Positions 60,001-64,000 of a DNA stretch of 64,000 nucleotides are shown piece by piece; the first letter of the stretch is position 1, and every line of letters begins with the position of its first letter. Made by a program: the position numbers and the translations under genes. The DNA lies in NCBI RefSeq assembly GCF_021018805.1, contig NC_086247.1:138735602-138799601 (forward strand), written 5' to 3'. This DNA is from Prinia subflava. Taxonomy: Eukaryota; Chordata; Aves; Passeriformes; Cisticolidae. The notes beneath the pieces are model-generated. The model saw nothing but the letters and a program-made list of their open reading frames with translations. It did no database searches and was not told where the DNA came from.

Positions 60001-60429
60001 AAACTTTCTTTGTACACACAAAGTCCCCCATCCAGGTGCAGCAGAGAGGACCACAAGAGAAGTCCTCTCTGGCAGCAGTGCTGTGGGGCAGGGGTGTGGT
60101 TCCTGACCTAACAGTATCTGCAAACTGGATAGACCTGGGCTCCTCTCGCTGGAGCTTCCTCCCTGTCCCTGCCCTGTGAGAATTCTCATGCCTGCTTTCC
60201 TTGTGGGGTCCCATGCAAGGGTGAGGTAGAGCCTGTAGCTGGAAAACACCAGTGGAACTGATGTTATGACAATTAGAGCCAGGGAAACCCAGTTTGGGTG
60301 GAGTGAGCTGCTCAAGTGGTGGAAGGAGAAGTTGGTTCATGGTGCAGAGGTAAGCTGATGGGAGGTTTGGGGACATTTTGTGTCTAGCTCAGGTGCACAT
60401 CTCTGCCTGTGGCACAGATGCTTGGGATC
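42011..60429. other. Long stretch without a recognisable gene
   Basis: About 18.4 kb contains no coding exon I can identify on either strand. It has poly(T) runs (about 50031-50052 and 58488-58502), a poly(A) run (about 55119-55134) and a C+T-rich, 15-bp-like decayed repeat near 44806-44895. Open frames up to 208 codons (49018-48392, minus) lack family resemblance. No clear CR1 or LTR was seen, so this interval is relatively poor in young repeats. Confidence 0.5.
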
Positions 60430-60902
60430 TGTTGTGGTTTCAGCTGGGATGGAGTTAGTTTTCTTCCTAATAGAGGGCACAGTGCCGTGTTTTTGATTTA
60501 GTGGGAGAATAATGTTGATAACACACTGGTGTTAGAGGAGCTGCTGAGCAGTGCTTGCATTAAGCCAAGGACTTTTCAGTTTCTCATGGGGGACCCATGG
60601 CTGGGGCAGCTGACCTGAATTGCCCAAAGGGATGTTCCATACCACAGGATGTCATGCTCAGCAGAAAACTGCAGAGAGTTGGCTGGCAGGGGTCAATCAC
60701 CAGCAGGTGGTGAGCAATTGTATTGGGTATTTTTCCTATTATTATTATTTTTTAAAAGGAAAAATTATTTCAGTTATTAGACTGGCCTTAGCTCACAAAT
60801 TTTGTCCTTTTCTGATTCTTCTCCCCATCCCACTGGGGAGGCTGGGAGAGGGAGTGAACAGATGCTTAGTACTCAGCTGTTGGTTGGGTTTAAACCACAA
60901 CA
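60430..60902 (+). mobile_element. Solo LTR of an avian endogenous retrovirus
   Basis: The element has perfect 11-base inverted ends, TGTTGTGGTTT at 60430 and AAACCACAACA ending at 60902. Inside, TCAGCTGGGATGGAGTTAG, GAATAATGTTGATAACACAC, GGGATGTTCCATACCAC and GGTGGTGAGCAATTG follow the order of a very common avian LTR family. The position where related copies carry a TATA box reads CAGCAGAAAACTG here, so the promoter looks decayed. No clear target duplication was found (GGATC against GGTTA). Confidence 0.82.
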
Positions 60903-61145
60903 GGTTACCAATTTGCCCCACAAAACCCCAAGCTTAGGGGAGCCAGGGTGAGCCATGCATCAGGGGAAGCTGAGAGAGGTCAGTCTAAGCTCTGAGAAGC
61001 AGGCTGGCATTTCTGGAGATGCCTCAGTCCACCTGGGGAACCCGCAGGCTGAACTGGGTTCACAGGGTTATTGTTTCCCTGAGATTCTCCTTGGGGTTGC
61101 TGTTCCCCGAGGTAATAAGGTTTTCAGTCTTCTCTTTGCCCTAAG

Positions 61146-61648
61146 TGTTACACACCAGAGGCAGAGACGACAAGCTGAGTCCGCCAGTGCACATTTCCAA
61201 GGTTGTTTATTCTTCATTATCTCAGTTCTTTCTCAGCTCTGCCAGGCCTCCCTGGCAGGGTACCTTATCTTAGTTCTTTCTCAGCTCTGTGAGGCATCCC
61301 CAGCAGAGCAGGACACGCGGCAGACTGGGCGGATCAGAGAGCCCCGCACCTTATGTACAGTATCTCTGACCCAACCACTGTCTGAGATGTATTTTTTATT
61401 TACAAAATTTTACCAATACCTACTACCTATACTAACATGTCAGTTCTACTCTAAGCCAATCTCTAAAACCCAACTCAGCACAAGATGGGGGACGAGAGCA
61501 AGAACAAGGAGGACAGGGGCCACTCCCCAATTCCTCCATCTTGCCTCTTCAGCCCCATATACTAAGAATCCTAATTTCTATATTTATATTCTATAATAAA
61601 CCATCCACTACTTATTTTAAATTCTTAGGATTTGTGATTCTTCCTGCA
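61146..61648 (-). mobile_element. Second ERV LTR, opposite orientation (approximate ends)
   Basis: This resembles a songbird LTR in reverse. On the minus strand it includes GAGGCAAGATGGAGGAATTG, a stretch rich in TAGTATAGGTAGTAGG, and the poly(A) signal AATAAA before CAACCTTGGAAATGTGC. An internal near-duplicate, TTAGTTCTTTCTCAGCTCTG and TCAGTTCTTTCTCAGCTCTG, lies 49 bases apart. The 3' end could extend to about 61070. The plus-strand open frame of 213 codons through it (60955-61596) is not a gene. Confidence 0.65.
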
Positions 61649-61956
61649 TGTGCGTGTTCACTCCCATGGACAGGAATCAGAGTCAGTGTCCTCCTGGGAT
61701 CTGTGTGGGTCTAACTGACCCCCCTGTTCAGATCCCAGACCCCCCTGTCTGGTCTCCAAACCCTCCAGGGTGGCCAGACGGATGTTCTAGACTCCAACAC
61801 TGGGTGACAGGCTCTGGACCGCTGCTGGTTGTTAAGGACTCCAGACCTGCACAGAGGGAGCTCTCCCAGCCCTGCCTGGGTGACCCAGCCAGCTGAGTGC
61901 CCGTGACTGCAGCCAGCACCCCCGAGCTGGGCTGCTGAGGGACAAGAGCCAGCCAG

Positions 61957-62001
61957 GCTCTGCTGGGTGCTCTGCTGGGTGCTCTGCTGGGTGCTCTGCT
62001 G
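61957..62001 (+). repeat. 12-bp minisatellite
   Basis: Three perfect copies and one partial copy of GCTCTGCTGGGT occur in tandem. The perfect identity suggests recent expansion. Confidence 0.9.
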
Positions 62002-62052
62002 CCTTCCCCTCCCAGCCAGGCTGGGAGGTCTGGGAGTTTTTCAGGAAGGATG

Positions 62053-62130
62053 ATTACATCTGCAAAGCACCCGGCAGTGCTTTGGGATGAAGAGCGTTAT
62101 GTAAGTGTAAGATAATGTTATTTATAGAGC
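62053..62130 (+). mobile_element. Possible ancient SINE or L2-type tail
   Basis: The segment GCAAAGCACCCGGCAGTGCT followed by TTTGGGATGAAGAGCG and TATGTAAGTGTAAG resembles the conserved tail found in old amniote SINE/LINE relics (the 'GCGCTTTGGGAT ... GCGCTATATAA' pattern). Recognition is from memory of the pattern; the family is not assigned. Confidence 0.35.
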
Positions 62131-64000
62131 CAGGTTTTATCCAAAATGGAATTAAACTTGTGTTCCTGAAGCCCCTGCTGTCAAAGACAAATTGGAATTT
62201 GTCCGTTAGCCTCTAGTGATTTGCATTCAAATTGTTTTTCTCAGTTCATCCCAAAGTTTAGGAATATGTTTTATTTACAAATTACACATCTCAGAAAGTG
62301 AGGAAATCTCTTTTCCATCAGCTCTGAGGTGACCATGTAGGCTTGGGCAGTGGCCATGGAAGCCTGGCCCATCGAGCTTTGCAATCACATTAGCTGTGAA
62401 ACTAAAGCACCATAAACCAGGAAAGGAAGGCAGACTTTGAGCTGGGTTAAACAACTAAACCACAGTCAATTGTCCTAAGCACAATATTTTGCCTGCATTT
62501 AACACTCTGTAGCAACCCATGAGCTGCAGGAGGGTATCCAGCTTACATCCCTTTTGGAGGTGGCACTGGTTCAGTGGGTTAATGTTTGTGCTCCTGCAGA
62601 ACTACAGACCCTGTGACCTTTCAAAATCATGCATTATTAACTTAGAGAGCTTTACTTACTCTTTTGAAATATTAGATTCAAATCCCTCATATCTGTACTT
62701 TTTACAAGCTGTGAAAATGCAAATTTCTGGGATGCCTGCTGAAATCCATGCTAACAGGTGTTAGGCATATTGTTTTATGAGGTACAGCACCTTGCATAGG
62801 TTAGTTTGTGAAGTCCATCTGTGCCCCCCTCACTTGTCATAGTATCTAGCATGAAATTCCACACATGCCTTTTATTTAGGAAAGAACACAAAAGTATGTT
62901 ATCTTATTCCTCTGGAATTTTCCACGGTTATTTAGCATGTTAGTTTAAGCATAATTGGTTAGTGGGGTCTTGAAATCTATAGCTTAGCTGTACTTATTTA
63001 CATCAGGCTAGAAGTAGTTCATTTCAGTTGAGGTAAATGTGAAGCATTAGATTGCAAACGTACCTAATCCATCTCTCCTCCCCCATGACTAGAAATCCTG
63101 TGGTTAAAATAACACAGCCTCTATTCAGAGCACAAACTTAGAGCTGCGAGCAGGAGCAGGCTTGGGATTTAAACAACTCTCAGCAGATGAGCCTGTTCAA
63201 GGGTCTCTCTCGGGTTTGTTTTTCATCCTACTTTTGATCCATGAGAGGAAGCCAGGCTCTCTCCTCTGGGCAAGCAAGGTAAAGATTTTCTGCATTCTAT
63301 ATACGGTTGCATGTGCTTGTAAAGGAGCTTATAAACATGACTGCAAAAAGGTTGTTGCAAAAGCAATTGTAAAAATGTTGCTGTTATAGAGCAAGAAGTG
63401 TTTGGCAAATGGCTTCACAAGCTTGAAATGTTAGTCTGGTCTTCTGGCTATTTCCACATGACAGTGAAATGATGAAATGACAAATTTTGCACAGAGAAGC
63501 AAAGGGCAGTGATTCTCCATCACTCATCAGGGAAGCTGAGCATGTAGGAAATAGCAAAGCTGGGTACTGCTGTGATGTAGCCAGACTAAAGCAGAGTTGG
63601 CATTTTGCTAACTGCCAGGTATAGCCCCTCCTGGGTCTGTCCAGCTGCTGTAATCCCCTTTGGGAGGCTGAGGCTGTGCTGGAGGATGGCACTGAGCCTG
63701 TTTACAGAGTATATGCTAATGCTGCTCCAGCGTGACTCTTACAGTGACGGTGGAACCGTGCTTTCAGGAATGTTTGGATGCACTGTGCCAGATAATTAAG
63801 TGCCTATATTTGCTCTTACTGCTTTCCAAGTCACAGGGGATGTAGAAAAGTATCATCTTTCCCTGAATCCTTATTTTATTTGAAATCCAGGAAACAAGCA
63901 TGATGTCTGTGCTAATGCCCGTGGAACTGTACTCCCAGTGCCAGACTCTGTTAACTCTCCCAGCCCTGTGCTGTTTTTCACAGGGAATCCTGAGTACCAC
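62131..64000. other. Right edge, no gene seen
   Basis: A+T-rich sequence with no recognised exon. A possible donor, CAAGCAAG|GTAAAG, occurs near 63281 downstream of a moderately G+C-rich patch, but nothing else supports an exon. The large coding exon expected for a JCAD-like gene is not within the window. Confidence 0.5.

Noticed and set aside
59825..60376. Minus-strand open frame of 183 codons
   Set aside because: No family resemblance, no splice context and no composition shift; a chance open frame.
60955..61596. Plus-strand open frame of 213 codons
   Set aside because: It runs antisense through the second LTR and into flanking sequence, with no recognisable domain.
63100..63290. Possible first exon ending CAAGCAAG|GTAAAG near 63281
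   Set aside because: Only a modest donor and a mild G+C rise support it; there is no CpG island, protein or clear promoter.

Overview
The window is vertebrate nuclear DNA, almost certainly from a bird and probably a songbird. It has one intron-split gene with GT/AG junctions, several CR1 LINE fragments of the avian type, solo LTRs resembling those common in passerine genomes, CpG islands and long non-coding stretches. There are no operons, CRISPR arrays or other prokaryotic features.

The only protein-coding gene I can fully support is MTPAP (mitochondrial poly(A) polymerase) on the + strand. Its nine coding exons lie between 4437 and 16942. They join in frame to 571 codons plus a stop (my hand count), close to the 582 residues of the human protein. 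The product has an arginine-rich N-terminus suited to mitochondrial import, an RNA-binding-like region, a nucleotidyltransferase core with a complete Asp triad (about D240, D242, D322) and a PAP-associated region. The ATG sits in a CpG island, and a CR1 fragment runs to about 200 bp upstream of it. A poly(A) signal lies at 17466.

Left flank (1-4230): a second CpG island at the window edge carries, on the minus strand, a consensus splice donor. Next to it are a perfect NF-kB consensus and a GAAA-triplet ISRE. This looks like the promoter and first exon of a divergent, immune-responsive gene. In human the head-to-head neighbour of MTPAP is MAP3K8, so that is the leading but unproven candidate. 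Between the two promoters lie an ERV solo LTR with a 5-bp target duplication (1896-2713) and two CR1 fragments.

Right flank (17.5-64 kb): I see no coding exon. The region holds CR1 relics (20.3, 31.4-32.2 and 41.7 kb), a G/T-rich low-complexity tract followed by a small CpG-rich island (27.4-28.2 kb), a 46-bp tandem repeat (39.9 kb), two LTRs on opposite strands (60.4-61.65 kb), a 12-bp minisatellite (61.96 kb) and a possible ancient SINE tail (62.05 kb). By human synteny the next gene in this direction would be JCAD on the + strand. Its large coding exon is not in the window, but the 27.8-28.2 kb island could be an upstream promoter.

I found no sign of a new biological system. The most interesting features are regulatory: the NF-kB/ISRE island, the repeat-filled interval between the divergent promoters, and the isolated CpG island with its adjacent G-run tract.
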